Below, in pieces: positions 1 to 9,402 of a stretch of DNA of 48,261 nt. Made by a program: the position numbers and the translations under genes. The DNA lies in contig CANKOI010000021.1 in the NCBI GenBank assembly GCA_947484175.1, positions 1 through 48,261 on the forward strand, read 5' to 3'. Within the stretch, counting starts at the first letter, position 1. Each line of letters opens with the position of its first letter. The stretch comes from Deltaproteobacteria bacterium (GTDB lineage: Bacteria; Myxococcota_A; UBA796; SXON01). The notes beneath the pieces are model-generated. The model worked only from the letters and a program-made list of their open reading frames with translations. It made no database searches and was not told where the DNA came from.

Positions 1-222
1 CCCGAAGGACTCGAGCACGAGCGGCTCGCGGCCCGAGATCCGCCGGCTGACCTCCCGGGGGGTGAGCGCGTCGATGCTGCCGTTGCTCTCCAGCGCGTCG
101 ACCGCCCGGTCTGCCGCGTCGTTCGCGGCCTGGCCCATCGCCTCGGGCAGGTGGAGGCCCACGACCAGCAGTTCGGGCTTGTCGGCGGCGAGCGCCACCG
201 CGAGCGTCAGGGGCAGGAACAT
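1..222 (-). CDS. Secreted protein of unknown function, 3' end missing
   Basis: This gene starts at an ATG on the minus strand and leaves the window at base 1, so only the first 74 residues are visible. They begin with a short signal peptide (MFLPLTLAVALAA, no basic residue) with a likely signal peptidase I site after Ala-Leu-Ala-Ala. The mature start reads KPELLVVGLHLPEAMG and continues with an acidic helical stretch. A periplasmic or surface location is inferred; no domain can be named from this fragment. A -10-like hexamer TACGCT lies 6 nt before the ATG and no ribosome binding site is visible, which would fit a leaderless transcript. The gene is divergent from ruvC. Confidence 0.7.
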   Translation of the reverse strand, partial: MFLPLTLAVALAADKPELLVVGLHLPEAMGQAANDAADRAVDALESNGSIDALTPREVSRRISGREPLVLESFG

Positions 223-278
223 TCCGTGAGCGTAGCCCCCTGCGGGGGCGGCCGCCAAGCCCGGTCGAACGGCGGACA

Positions 279-285
279 GGATAGC
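279..285 (+). promoter_or_regulatory. GGATARC motif ahead of ruvC
   Basis: GGATAGC lies 8 nt before the GTG start of ruvC. The same motif class occurs 8 nt before two other starts (14090 and 29346) and 10 nt before a fourth (33063, minus strand). It may be a -10 element of leaderless or nearly leaderless transcripts; this is inference from position only. Confidence 0.35.
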
Positions 286-293
286 CGACGCGG

Positions 294-860
294 GTGATTC
301 CCGACGTTCGTGTGCTCGGCATCGACCCCGGCAGCCGCACCACCGGCTGGGGGGTCGTGGAGCGCGTGGGCGGTCGCTTGCGGGCCGTGGCTTCGGGCGT
401 GGTGCGCAGCCGTCCGGACGACCCCATGCCCATCCGGCTCCGGACCATCCACGAGGGGCTGAGCGCCGTGGTGGCGCTGCACCGGCCGAACGAGGCGGCG
501 ATGGAGGAGATCTTCAGCCACCGGTCCGCGGCGAGCGCGCTCGTGCTCGGGCAGGCCCGCGGCGTGGCGCTCCTGGCCGTGGCCTCCCTGCCTCTCCACA
601 CCTACAACGCCAGCACGATCAAGAAGACGGTGAGCGGCAGTGGGAAGGCGGAGAAGGAGCAGGTGGCCCGCATGGTGCGCACGCTCCTCGGTCTGGAGGG
701 GGAAGCGCCGGCCGACGAGACCGATGCGCTGGCCATCGCGCTCACCCACCTCGTCCACCACCGGTCGGGCGCGCCGGCGGTGGTAGCGCCCAAAGCTCGC
801 CGCATGTCCGCGCGTGACCAGTGGACGGCCATCGCGCTCAAAGCCGGAGTGAAAGCATGA
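294..860 (+). CDS. ruvC: Crossover junction endodeoxyribonuclease RuvC
   Basis: RuvC resolves Holliday junctions by paired nicks, working with the RuvAB branch-migration motor in recombinational repair. The 188-residue product opens with the RNase H-like strand VLGIDPGSRTTGWG. The four expected acidic residues are in place: Asp11, Glu71, Asp141 and Asp144 (DETDALAIALTH), matching Asp7, Glu66, Asp138 and Asp141 of E. coli. The start is a GTG at 294; no Shine-Dalgarno sequence is evident. The last codons overlap the ruvA start in an ATGA, so the two are translationally coupled. The length is close to the family norm. The identification is firm. Confidence 0.95.
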   Translation: MIPDVRVLGIDPGSRTTGWGVVERVGGRLRAVASGVVRSRPDDPMPIRLRTIHEGLSAVVALHRPNEAAMEEIFSHRSAASALVLGQARGVALLAVASLPLHTYNASTIKKTVSGSGKAEKEQVARMVRTLLGLEGEAPADETDALAIALTHLVHHRSGAPAVVAPKARRMSARDQWTAIALKAGVKA

Positions 861-1441
861 TCGCGAGGATTCGCGGAGAAGTGGTGGAGCGTGGCCCCGG
901 CCGCCTCGTCGTGGACGTAGGCGGCGTGGGCTACGAGCTCTTCGTGCCCACCCGGGTGGCGGAGGAGGCGCGCGACCAGGTGATCCTCTCGGTGCACACC
1001 AGCGTGCGCGAGGATGCCATCGTGCTCTTCGGCTTCGCCAACGCGCATGAGAAGGGCCTCTTCGAGCAGCTCATCGCCATCAGCGGCATCGGCCCGAAGC
1101 TCGGTCTGGCCTGCGTGAGCGGCCTCGATCCCGACGCATTCGCCCGCGCGGTGAACGGCGCGGACGTGCGCACGCTGAGCCAGATCCCCGGCGTGGGCAA
1201 GAAGACCGCCGAACGCATCGTGCTCGAGCTCAAGGGCAAGGTGGCCGGCGGCCTCGCGGCGGCGGGTCCTGCGCCGGTGCGGGCTCCGGACGACGGCCTG
1301 CCGCTCGCGCTCGCGCAGCTTGGCTACAAGCGCTCCGAGATCGACTCGGCGCTCGCGCACCTCGCGGAGCTCGGCAAGGTCGACGCTCCCCTCCCCGAGC
1401 GCATCCAGATCAGCCTCAAGCGGCTGTCCGGCCGTCCATGA
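857..1441 (+). CDS. ruvA: Holliday junction branch migration protein RuvA
   Basis: RuvA binds four-way junctions as a tetramer and loads the RuvB helicase. The 194-residue product begins MIARIRGEVVERG, the usual OB-fold start, so the ATG at 857 inside the ruvC stop is preferred over an upstream in-frame ATG. Two helix-hairpin-helix motifs are clear: GIGPKLGLACVSGL near residue 78 and IPGVGKKTAERIVLELKGK near residue 113. A C-terminal domain (about residues 145-192) should contact RuvB. The gene overlaps ruvC upstream and a lipoprotein gene downstream by 4 nt on each side. RuvB, often the next gene, is not in the window. Confidence 0.95.
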   Translation: MIARIRGEVVERGPGRLVVDVGGVGYELFVPTRVAEEARDQVILSVHTSVREDAIVLFGFANAHEKGLFEQLIAISGIGPKLGLACVSGLDPDAFARAVNGADVRTLSQIPGVGKKTAERIVLELKGKVAGGLAAAGPAPVRAPDDGLPLALAQLGYKRSEIDSALAHLAELGKVDAPLPERIQISLKRLSGRP

Positions 1442-2325
1442 TCGCGCTGTTGTTTGTCGCCTGCAGTCGTGTCGCCACGTTCGTGGAAGGAGGAGGGCCC
1501 GTGGCCGCAGAGGACCCGTCAACGGCATGGAAGGTGGACGGGGTGGCCTTCCAGGTGGCCCCCCTCGAGGACTCCCAGCTCTTCGCGGCGTTGCAGGACC
1601 ACGCCATCGCCGGCATCCCCGGTTGGCGCATCCTCCCGTTCAGCCGCGGCGGCAACTTCGTGCGCTGGCGGGCCTGTTCACCGACGGTGCGTGCTCCGGC
1701 GTGCGATGGGGGCGCGGTGGCCAACGATCAGGAGCCGGGAACCGCGTGGCGCGAGCTCTCCACCCTCACCTACGACAGCGAGTGGCCGAAGTGCGGCGGC
1801 GTGATGTACTCGTCGGGCACGCTGCCGGCCGACGCGGGCTGGGGCGGGTTCGTGTGGCTCGGCGTGAACGGGAAGTCGGTGGTGGGCGACGGCTTCGGTG
1901 CCACCGCGCTCCGCGTGGTGGACGGCGCGGTGGCCCAGAAGCTCCTCGTCGTTCGCCACGAGGTCGAGCTGGGTGCGGAGACCCTCCGCCTCGCGGCCGA
2001 CGCCCCCCGCGACGAGGCGCTGGCCTTCCTCGGCAGCCCGGAGAACCTCGCGGCCATGGTGTCGCTCCGCTACGCCGCCCTCATCGCGCGCGTGGACGCG
2101 GCGCTTGAAGCGGAGCGCGTCACCGTCTGGCAGGAGGGCCCCTACCTCGGCGGGGGCATCCCTCCGGAGCGCACGGCGGTGCCCGCCTCGACGGCGGAGG
2201 CGGCGGCGTTGGCGGCCGCGGCGCGGGAGGAGCTCGTGGCGGAGCGGGATGCGATCCTCGCCGCCGCGCCGGAAATCCACGCGGTGCTGCATTCGCTCAT
2301 GCCGGCGGCGGCGTTGAAGCGGTAG
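1438..2325 (+). CDS. Predicted lipoprotein of unknown function
   Basis: The 295-residue product starts in the ATGA shared with the ruvA stop. It opens MIALLFVACS, a very short lipoprotein signal with the acceptor Cys at residue 9 and no basic n-region. The middle (about residues 30-180) is rich in Trp, Gly and Cys and is probably a globular beta domain. The C-terminal 60 residues are Ala/Glu-rich and helical, possibly coiled coil. I recognise no family. Coupling to ruvA implies cotranscription but not a repair function; the protein should sit on the outer or inner membrane facing the periplasm. Confidence 0.8.
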   Translation: MIALLFVACSRVATFVEGGGPVAAEDPSTAWKVDGVAFQVAPLEDSQLFAALQDHAIAGIPGWRILPFSRGGNFVRWRACSPTVRAPACDGGAVANDQEPGTAWRELSTLTYDSEWPKCGGVMYSSGTLPADAGWGGFVWLGVNGKSVVGDGFGATALRVVDGAVAQKLLVVRHEVELGAETLRLAADAPRDEALAFLGSPENLAAMVSLRYAALIARVDAALEAERVTVWQEGPYLGGGIPPERTAVPASTAEAAALAAAAREELVAERDAILAAAPEIHAVLHSLMPAAALKR

Positions 2326-2594
2326 GGGGCGCGGAGGCTCGTTGAGGGCGGGCCGATGGGCCGGTACGCCTCCGACCGCCTGGCTCCGCCACCCAAGGGG
2401 GCGCGCGGGTGGCGGCGTCTCCCTCTGGGCGAAACGTCAAACCCGGAGGCCGGGGGCCGGCCCCGGTGCGGCGGCGCTGGCGTCGGTCACGCCGGTGCGG
2501 CGCCGGCGTGGCACCCCGGGGCGGGGCGATACTTCAGGGGATTCAACGTCCCCATGCGCGTCGTGCTAGACTGGGCCGCCCCGGGAGACTTCCG
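2326..2594. other. Non-coding stretch between lipoprotein and DUF4041 genes
   Basis: No convincing gene is visible here. The stretch contains a perfect 12-bp palindrome, GGGGCCGGCCCC, at 2453-2464, which might help end transcription of the ruvCA operon although no T-tract follows. It also holds the promoter-like sequence described at 2564-2572. Base composition is very GC-rich up to about 2520 and then falls towards the next gene. Confidence 0.4.
2564..2572 (+). promoter_or_regulatory. Extended -10 promoter candidate for the DUF4041 gene
   Basis: TGCTAGACT matches an extended -10 element (TGn followed by TAGACT). It would start RNA near 2579, giving a leader of about 16 nt that includes the Shine-Dalgarno sequence GGGAG at 2583-2587. 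No good -35 element is seen at the standard distance, which an extended -10 does not strictly need. Confidence 0.4.
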
Positions 2595-4100
2595 TTGTAC
2601 ACCCAAGTCGGCCTTGTCCTTTCAATCCTTGCCGCCGGATTGTTCTTCGCTGCGTCAGTCACGTTCGCGTTTCTCTGGACGAAGCGCCGAGCGGAGGCCG
2701 AGGGACTGCGTGCGCGCTTTGGTCCGATCGTTGACCTCTCGGCCGAGTGCGACCGTGTTCAGTCGCTGCGCGACCGGCTCCAGGCTGAGTCGGATGGGCT
2801 GTCTGCCGAGTTGGGTGCTGCCCGTGCCGGCCTCGCTAGCGAAATCGCTACGTCGCGTTCGGACAATGAACGGGCGCTCGCTGAAAGAAGAAGAAAGTTC
2901 GAGGAGAAGTACTCTGCGGCCCTTGCCGACCTCCAACGCCTGACAGCGGAAGTGCGGATGCTCGACGAACAGGCGGACCTCCAGTCCTTTGGGCTGTACA
3001 GACCGCTTTATGACTTCGGTACCAGCGAGAGGTACAAGTCGGAACTCGAGTCGGTCCGTAGCCAGCAGGCCGCAATGCTGAAGGCCGGGACGGCGGCGCA
3101 GTGCGACGCCAAGTGGACGGTGGACGGCGACCTGAAGAAGGGGAAGCAGATGAGCGACCAGAACATGAAACTCATGCTTCGGGCGTTCAATGGTGAGTCG
3201 GATGCCGCCATTTCCAAGGTGCGATTCAACAACGTCGTTGCCATCGGCGAGCGGATCGAGAAGGCCTTCGACGCGATCAACAAATCGGGGAAGCCGAATC
3301 GGTGCGCGGTCACATCGGAGTACAAGCGCTTGAAACTAGCTGAGCTGCATCTGGCGTATGAGTACGCTGTCAAGCTCAATGGTGAAAAGGAGGAGCAGCG
3401 CGAAATTCGCGAGCGTCTGCGGGACGAGGAGAAGGCGCGGAGGGAGTTTGAGCAGGCGCAACGGGACGCTGAGCGGGAGGAGCAAAGGTATGCCGCGGCG
3501 CTCGAGAAGGCTCGGGCTGAGTTGGATGCGACGGTGGGGGCGAAGCACGAACGTGCGGAGGCCAAGGTTGCGGAGTTGGAGGCTCGCTTGGCAGAGGCGC
3601 ACGCCCAGAAGGAGAGGGCGATTTCTCAGGCGGAATTGACCAGGGCGGGGAATGTCTATGTGATTTCCAATGAGGGATCGTTTGGTCCGGGGGTGTTCAA
3701 GGTGGGTATGACTCGACGACTCGATCCGATGGACCGGGTACGCGAGTTGGGTGACGCGTCTGTTCCCTTCTCCTTCGACGTTCACGCCATCATCTACTCC
3801 CCCGACGCCCCGGGGCTCGAGAACGCCCTCCACCGTGCTCTGGCGTCGAAGCGGGTCAATCTCGTGAATCTCCGGAAGGAGTTCTTTGCCGCCTCCCTGG
3901 ACGAAATCGAGCAGGCGGCCCACAGTTCGGGGCAGCCTGGCGTGGAGATGGTCCGGACGGCAGTAGCCGAGGAGTTCCGGACGTCGGTCATGCTCCGCCA
4001 GTCGGCGGCCGCGGGCGGTGCAGCGGTGGTGGAGGTACCCGTGGTGGCGCGGGAGCAGGAGCGTTTCCGCGAACTCCTCGGGGCCTTCGACGAGGAGTGA
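2595..4100 (+). CDS. Membrane-anchored DUF4041 / T5orf172 (GIY-YIG-like) protein
   Basis: The start chosen is TTG at 2595, because GGGAG lies 7 nt upstream and the protein then opens directly with a membrane segment. An in-frame start further upstream would add an Arg-rich stretch typical of non-coding DNA. The 501 residues comprise a membrane helix (about 6-29), coiled coil (30-120), a DUF4041 region (about 129-260), a long charged coiled coil (262-350) and a T5orf172 domain (about 353-440). That domain has NVYVIS, KVGMTRR, ENALHR and EFF, the Tyr, Arg, Glu pattern of the GIY-YIG superfamily. The pairing DUF4041-T5orf172 is a known architecture of unknown role, often seen in variable genomic regions. 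Base composition is visibly less GC-rich than the neighbours, suggesting acquisition. DNA cleavage is possible but unproven. Confidence 0.85.
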   Translation: MYTQVGLVLSILAAGLFFAASVTFAFLWTKRRAEAEGLRARFGPIVDLSAECDRVQSLRDRLQAESDGLSAELGAARAGLASEIATSRSDNERALAERRRKFEEKYSAALADLQRLTAEVRMLDEQADLQSFGLYRPLYDFGTSERYKSELESVRSQQAAMLKAGTAAQCDAKWTVDGDLKKGKQMSDQNMKLMLRAFNGESDAAISKVRFNNVVAIGERIEKAFDAINKSGKPNRCAVTSEYKRLKLAELHLAYEYAVKLNGEKEEQREIRERLRDEEKARREFEQAQRDAEREEQRYAAALEKARAELDATVGAKHERAEAKVAELEARLAEAHAQKERAISQAELTRAGNVYVISNEGSFGPGVFKVGMTRRLDPMDRVRELGDASVPFSFDVHAIIYSPDAPGLENALHRALASKRVNLVNLRKEFFAASLDEIEQAAHSSGQPGVEMVRTAVAEEFRTSVMLRQSAAAGGAAVVEVPVVAREQERFRELLGAFDEE

Positions 4101-4201
4101 GTTCTCCCGCTGGCGGTGGAGGCCCGTTGCCGTCTCCGGCGCTCGCCCCGTCCTCCGGGCCTCGGAGGCCGCCTCGGACCCACCCAGAGCCAGCCCCAAA
4201 G

Positions 4202-4218
4202 GCGCCGCGATGCGGCGC
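4202..4218. terminator. Short GC hairpin between convergent genes
   Basis: GCGCCGC and GCGGCGC form a perfect 7-bp stem with a 3-nt loop in the 165-bp gap between the DUF4041 gene and the fumarase gene. It could act as a bidirectional terminator, but no T-tract follows on either strand. Confidence 0.3.
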
Positions 4219-4265
4219 TACGCCCTCGCGCTCCGCTTCCTGGAACCCCGCATCGCCCCCACCCC

Positions 4266-5903
<1,638 letters not shown>

Positions 5904-5925
5904 GACGGACTCGGGGAGCGAGGGT

Positions 5926-6365
5926 GGCACGGAGGCGTCAATAAGCGGAGTTCTGTGCCGGCAGGGGGTTGCCCCATCCGCCGGTGGAAACCATTCCTCT
6001 AGGCCGGTTGTCGCCAACCGGCTCAAGCCGCCTACCCGGACCTACGGGCGGGCACCCTGGTCCTGTTCGGCGTTGCTCCCGAGGGGGTTTGCCTGGCCGA
6101 CCCGATTGCCCGGGCCGCCGGTGCGCTCTTACCGCACCCTTTCAAACTCACCGGGTCGTTGCCGACCCCCTGCCTCGCCACCTCACGACCCGAAGGTTGA
6201 AGGGGGCAAGTTCGACGCCGCGCCGAGGCGCGTGCGGGCGTTCTTCTCTCTGTTGCACTGTCCTCCAGCTCGCGCTGACCAGGCGTTACCTGGCCTCGTG
6301 CCCTATGGAGCTCCGACTTTCCTCCCGCGCCGAAGCGCCGGCGGTTTCCTTTTCGCCTCCGTGCC
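5926..6365 (-). ncRNA. rnpB: RNase P RNA (class A)
   Basis: This is the catalytic RNA that trims the 5' ends of tRNA precursors. Read on the minus strand it has the conserved GGAGGAAAGUC block near the 5' end, GUGCAACAGAGAG, the AAAGGGUGCGGUAAGAGCGC stem region and, near the 3' end, CCUAGAGGAAUGG and CACAGAACUCCGCUUA. The ends are set by a perfect 12-bp P1 helix between GGCACGGAGGCG (6365-6354) and CGCCTCCGTGCC (5937-5926). The length of about 440 nt is somewhat above the E. coli RNA (377 nt), within the class A range. It lies between an outer-membrane protein gene and fumarase on the same strand. Identification rests on the conserved blocks and P1. Confidence 0.95.
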
Positions 6366-6371
6366 GAAAGG

Positions 6372-6377
6372 GGCCTA
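6372..6377 (-). promoter_or_regulatory. -10 element of rnpB
   Basis: TAGGCC, within GCGTTAGGCC on the minus strand, ends exactly 6 nt before the first base of the P1 helix of rnpB. This is the spacing expected between a -10 box and the transcription start. The -35 region is weak (TTCCGA with 16-nt spacing). The same GCGTTAG core occurs ahead of three other genes. Confidence 0.5.
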
Positions 6378-6449
6378 ACGCGATCGGGGCGGTTCGGAAC
6401 GCGCGGCCGGTCTTGCGCGCCGCGTGTCTGGTCCTCCCCCCAACCTGCC

Positions 6450-7283
6450 TTAGTCCGCAACGACCTTCTCGAACACCCACGTCGCCGACGCCTGCAGGTT
6501 CGGTGCCGTGCCCACCCGGTCGGCGTCGACGACGTAGGCCAGCGCCACCACGTTGATCGTGGGGATGGCGGGGGTGGTGCCGGGGCGGAAGGAGACGAGC
6601 CCACCCACGGCGAGGCTCTCGTCGCCGGAGTTGAGCGCGGCGCGGTTGCGGGCGGTGGCGCCGACGCGCAGCTGAGGCCGATCCCCACCGGGGAGGATTT
6701 CGTAGAGCAGTCCGGCCTGGTTTTCGATGACCACATCGTCCCACGCCACGATGAGGTCGCGATTGGGTTCGTAGACGTACGGGGAGCTCAGGCCGAGCGG
6801 GTTCTCGAGGTGAAGCACGCTGAAGGTGGCGCTGTCGAAGGCCACGATGGGCCCGAACTTGAGCTTCAGCGTGGGGGTGGCGGAGAGCTGCAGGCCGCTG
6901 GCCGAGAAGCCTTCGCTCTCGCGGGCCTTTCGCTCATCGGAGCCCTTGCCGCCGATCTCGTCGTAGGGGAGCAATCCACGGCCACCCCAACTGAAGTAGC
7001 CGAGGTAGCTGCCTTGCACTTCGAACTCGAAGATTTCGATGGGAGCGATGCCGAGTCGCGGGCCGACCTCTACGTTTACCGGGGTCACCAGCGTGCGGAG
7101 CCCGGCGCCCGCGTAGGTGGTCTGGAAGAATCGACTCTTGGAGCGGTGCAGCGGCACTCGGTATTGGCCGCGCGTGTCCGCCACCCCGCCTTCCGGGAAG
7201 AGTTGCCCGCCGACCGACTGGCGCAGCCACCAGGAGGGAGTGTCGGCGGCGAGCGAGGCGCTGATGAGGAGAGAGAGGAGCAT
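6450..7283 (-). CDS. Predicted outer-membrane beta-barrel protein
   Basis: The 277-residue product has a short signal peptide, MLLSLLISASLAA, with a cleavage site after Ala and no basic residue. The mature part alternates polar and hydrophobic residues with many Gly, Tyr and Phe, for example EFEVQGSYLGYFSWGGRG and LQLSATPTLKLKFGPIVAFD. It ends NLQASATWVFEKVVAD, close to a barrel-type final strand but without the usual terminal Phe. A Shine-Dalgarno-like GGAGAAG lies upstream on the minus strand. The family is not recognised, so the role (porin, adhesin or structural) is open. It is divergent from ftsQ and 84 bp ahead of rnpB. Confidence 0.75.
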   Translation of the reverse strand: MLLSLLISASLAADTPSWWLRQSVGGQLFPEGGVADTRGQYRVPLHRSKSRFFQTTYAGAGLRTLVTPVNVEVGPRLGIAPIEIFEFEVQGSYLGYFSWGGRGLLPYDEIGGKGSDERKARESEGFSASGLQLSATPTLKLKFGPIVAFDSATFSVLHLENPLGLSSPYVYEPNRDLIVAWDDVVIENQAGLLYEILPGGDRPQLRVGATARNRAALNSGDESLAVGGLVSFRPGTTPAIPTINVVALAYVVDADRVGTAPNLQASATWVFEKVVAD

Positions 7284-7372
7284 GGTCGTTCCGGGTTCTT
7301 CTCCAGTGTATGGGCGCGTGGCGGGAGGCGGGTGGCGAGGTCTGTTCGGTGTCTGACTGAAAAAAAGTTCTG

Positions 7373-7409
7373 CTCTTGCCTTGTCAAGAGATTCGTAATC
7401 CTGTATTCG
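7373..7409 (+). promoter_or_regulatory. Promoter candidate with overlapping inverted repeat ahead of ftsQ
   Basis: A -35 element TTGTCA (7381-7386) and a -10 element TATTCG (7404-7409) stand 17 nt apart, 21 nt before the ftsQ ATG. A perfect inverted repeat, CTCTTG (7373-7378) and CAAGAG (7385-7390), straddles the -35 box and could bind a regulator. The region is more AT-rich than its surroundings. Confidence 0.45.
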
Positions 7410-7430
7410 TCAGATTCCAGAGTGCCGGGA

Positions 7431-8138
7431 ATGTTTCGCACCCTCCGCATCGCCGCCCTCGTCTCCGCCGTTCTCGGCGGAGCCGCAGCCGTTGCGTGGT
7501 TGCTGGTGGCCTCGCCCTGGCTCCGATTCGAGTCGCTCACGGTCGAGGGGGGCGTGCACGCCAACGCGGCGGAGCTGCGCCATCTGGCCAACCTGCCCAA
7601 GGGAACGCCGCTCGTTCAGCTCGACCTCGATGGCGCCGTGGCCGGCGTGTCGCGGCACCCGTGGGTAAAAACGGCCACCGCGCGACGTCAGTTCCCCAAC
7701 GGGGTGCTGCTGTCGATCGTGGAGCGCACCCCGGTGGCGCTGCTGCACACCGATGCGCTGTACCTTGTGGACGACGAGGGCGTGGCCTTCAGCAAGGCCC
7801 TCTCGGGTGAACTCGACCTCCCGGTGCTCACCGGAATCGGCCCTCTTGCCGCCTCGCAGCCCGAGGTGGGGCGCCGGCTGGTGGTCGAGGGCTTGGCTTG
7901 GCTCCAAGCCGCTGAAGAGCAAGGCGGCGTGCCGCTTTCCGACATCTCGGAGCTGCGCTTCCGCGAGGATTCGGGGTACGTGCTGTTCCTTCGGAACGGG
8001 GGCGAAGTGCTCCTCGGCTTCGCCGAGACTGCGCGGGTTTCCCGCCTCCCCCAGCTGGTCGCTCAGGGTCTTGATCTCTCGGTTCCTCACCGGGTCGATC
8101 TGGTCTCCGGCCAGCTCGCGGTCGTCACGCCTCTGTAG
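7431..8138 (+). CDS. ftsQ: Cell division protein FtsQ/DivIB
   Basis: FtsQ is a bitopic inner-membrane protein that links early and late division proteins. The 235-residue product has a short cytoplasmic N-terminus, one membrane helix (about residues 8-27) and a POTRA domain (about 33-103, with FESLTVEGGVHANAAEL and HPWVKTATARRQFP). The beta domain follows, with SIVERTPVALLHTDALYLVDDEGVAF. This order is diagnostic of FtsQ/DivIB. The ATG at 7431 puts the membrane helix at the expected place; a longer reading would cross the promoter region. ftsZ follows after 97 bp, with no ftsA between them. Confidence 0.9.
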   Translation: MFRTLRIAALVSAVLGGAAAVAWLLVASPWLRFESLTVEGGVHANAAELRHLANLPKGTPLVQLDLDGAVAGVSRHPWVKTATARRQFPNGVLLSIVERTPVALLHTDALYLVDDEGVAFSKALSGELDLPVLTGIGPLAASQPEVGRRLVVEGLAWLQAAEEQGGVPLSDISELRFREDSGYVLFLRNGGEVLLGFAETARVSRLPQLVAQGLDLSVPHRVDLVSGQLAVVTPL

Positions 8139-8235
8139 TCCCCCCCTCTCTCCGTCCCTCCCTTCCCCTTCCCCGTCTCTTTCCCCGCATCCCCCCCCGG
8201 CACGCAGGCCGGACCAGCCCCCCGCAGAGGTTTTT
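8139..8235 (+). other. Pyrimidine-only tract between ftsQ and ftsZ
   Basis: Most of this 97-bp gap is C and T on the plus strand, in runs such as CCTCTCTCCGTCCCTCCC. It ends with AGAGG at 8226-8230, the ribosome binding site of ftsZ. A transcript here would be unstructured and C-rich, the kind of site to which Rho can bind, so it could lower or regulate read-through into ftsZ. That role is inference. Confidence 0.5.
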
Positions 8236-9357
8236 ATGATCGACATTGTAGAGAACGAACTCGTAGGCGCGCGCATCAAAGTTGTTGGTGTCGGTGGCGG
8301 CGGCGGCAACGCCGTGAACCACATGGTCCGGGCCGGCCTGACCGGCGTGGAATTCGTGGCCATGAACACCGACGCGCAGGACCTCAAGCGGTCGCTGGCG
8401 GCCCGCCGCTTCCAGCTCGGCCAGCAGCTCACCAAGGGCCTCGGCGCCGGCGCCGACCCCGAAGTGGGTCGCGAAGGGGCGCTCGAAGACCGCGACCGGA
8501 TCGCGGAGCTTCTCGCTGGCGCTGACATGGTGTTCGTGACCGCCGGCATGGGCGGTGGCACCGGCACCGGCGCGGCGCCCGTGGTGTGCGAAGTGGCCCG
8601 CGACATGGGCGCGCTGACGGTGGCCGTGATCACCCGGCCGTTCGCGTTCGAAGGCCGCCGCCGCCGGCGTCAGGCCGAAGAAGGCATCGAGGCGTTGATG
8701 CAGCACGTCGACACGCTGATCACCATCCCGAACAACCGTCTGTTGGCGATGAGCACCGAGCGCACGCTCATGACCGAAGCGTTCGCGATGGCCGACGACG
8801 TGCTCTACCAAGCCGTGAAGGGCATCAGCGACTTGATCAACGATCAGGGCGTGATCAACGTCGACTTCGCCGACGTACGCACGATCATGGCCAACAAGGG
8901 TCGTGCGCTCATGGGCGTGGGCCGGGGTTCGGGCCAGCACCGAGCGGTTGATGCCGCTCAGCGCGCCATCTCCTCGCCGCTCCTCGACGACCTCAGCATC
9001 TCCGGGGCCACCAGCGTGCTCCTGAACTTCACCGGTGGGCCCAGCTTGGCGCTCTACGAAGTGAACGAAGCGGCGCAGATGGTGGCGGAAGAAACGGCGG
9101 AGGACGAGAACGTGATCTTCGGGCTCGTGATCGACGAGACGATGGGCGACGAAGTGAGCGTCACGGTGGTGGCGACCGGCTTCCAGGAGGGGCGTCAGCG
9201 CGGTACGCCCTCGGTTCCTGCCGAGATTCGGATCGCCAAGGCCGTGAACGCGAACACGTCGCCTGGTCGGGGCGGCCGCGGCGGCCTCTCCAGCGGTTTC
9301 GACACGCTCCGCACCGACGACTACGACATCCCGACGTTCTTCCGCGGGCGCGACTAG
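8236..9357 (+). CDS. ftsZ: Cell division GTPase FtsZ
   Basis: FtsZ polymerises into the Z-ring at midcell. The 373-residue product has the Gly-rich T1 loop (GVGGGGGNAVNHM, from residue 18), the tubulin signature GGGTGTG at 106-112 and the T7 catalytic loop NVDFADV at 208-214. It ends with the conserved tail peptide DIPTFFRGRD, the docking site for membrane tethers. The linker between core and tail is short. AGAGG at 8226-8230 is a good ribosome binding site for the ATG at 8236. FtsA, the usual tether bound by the tail, is not encoded between ftsQ and ftsZ. Confidence 0.98.
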   Translation: MIDIVENELVGARIKVVGVGGGGGNAVNHMVRAGLTGVEFVAMNTDAQDLKRSLAARRFQLGQQLTKGLGAGADPEVGREGALEDRDRIAELLAGADMVFVTAGMGGGTGTGAAPVVCEVARDMGALTVAVITRPFAFEGRRRRRQAEEGIEALMQHVDTLITIPNNRLLAMSTERTLMTEAFAMADDVLYQAVKGISDLINDQGVINVDFADVRTIMANKGRALMGVGRGSGQHRAVDAAQRAISSPLLDDLSISGATSVLLNFTGGPSLALYEVNEAAQMVAEETAEDENVIFGLVIDETMGDEVSVTVVATGFQEGRQRGTPSVPAEIRIAKAVNANTSPGRGGRGGLSSGFDTLRTDDYDIPTFFRGRD

Positions 9358-9363
9358 CCTCAG

Positions 9364-9389
9364 CGCGGCGCCACGCGGAGGGCGCCGCG
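9364..9389. terminator. GC-rich hairpin after ftsZ
   Basis: CGCGGCGCC and GGCGCCGCG form a perfect 9-bp stem with an 8-nt loop, beginning 7 nt after the ftsZ stop codon. There is no T-tract, so it may be a weak terminator, an mRNA 3'-end stabiliser or an attenuator before the ATP-grasp genes. Confidence 0.45.
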
Positions 9390-9402
9390 ATACGTCGGCT
9401 GC

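Noticed and set aside
5904..6026. An upstream extension of the fumarase reading frame
   Set aside because: It reads through the conserved 3' part of rnpB and adds residues absent from FumA; the ATG at 5903 gives the family length.
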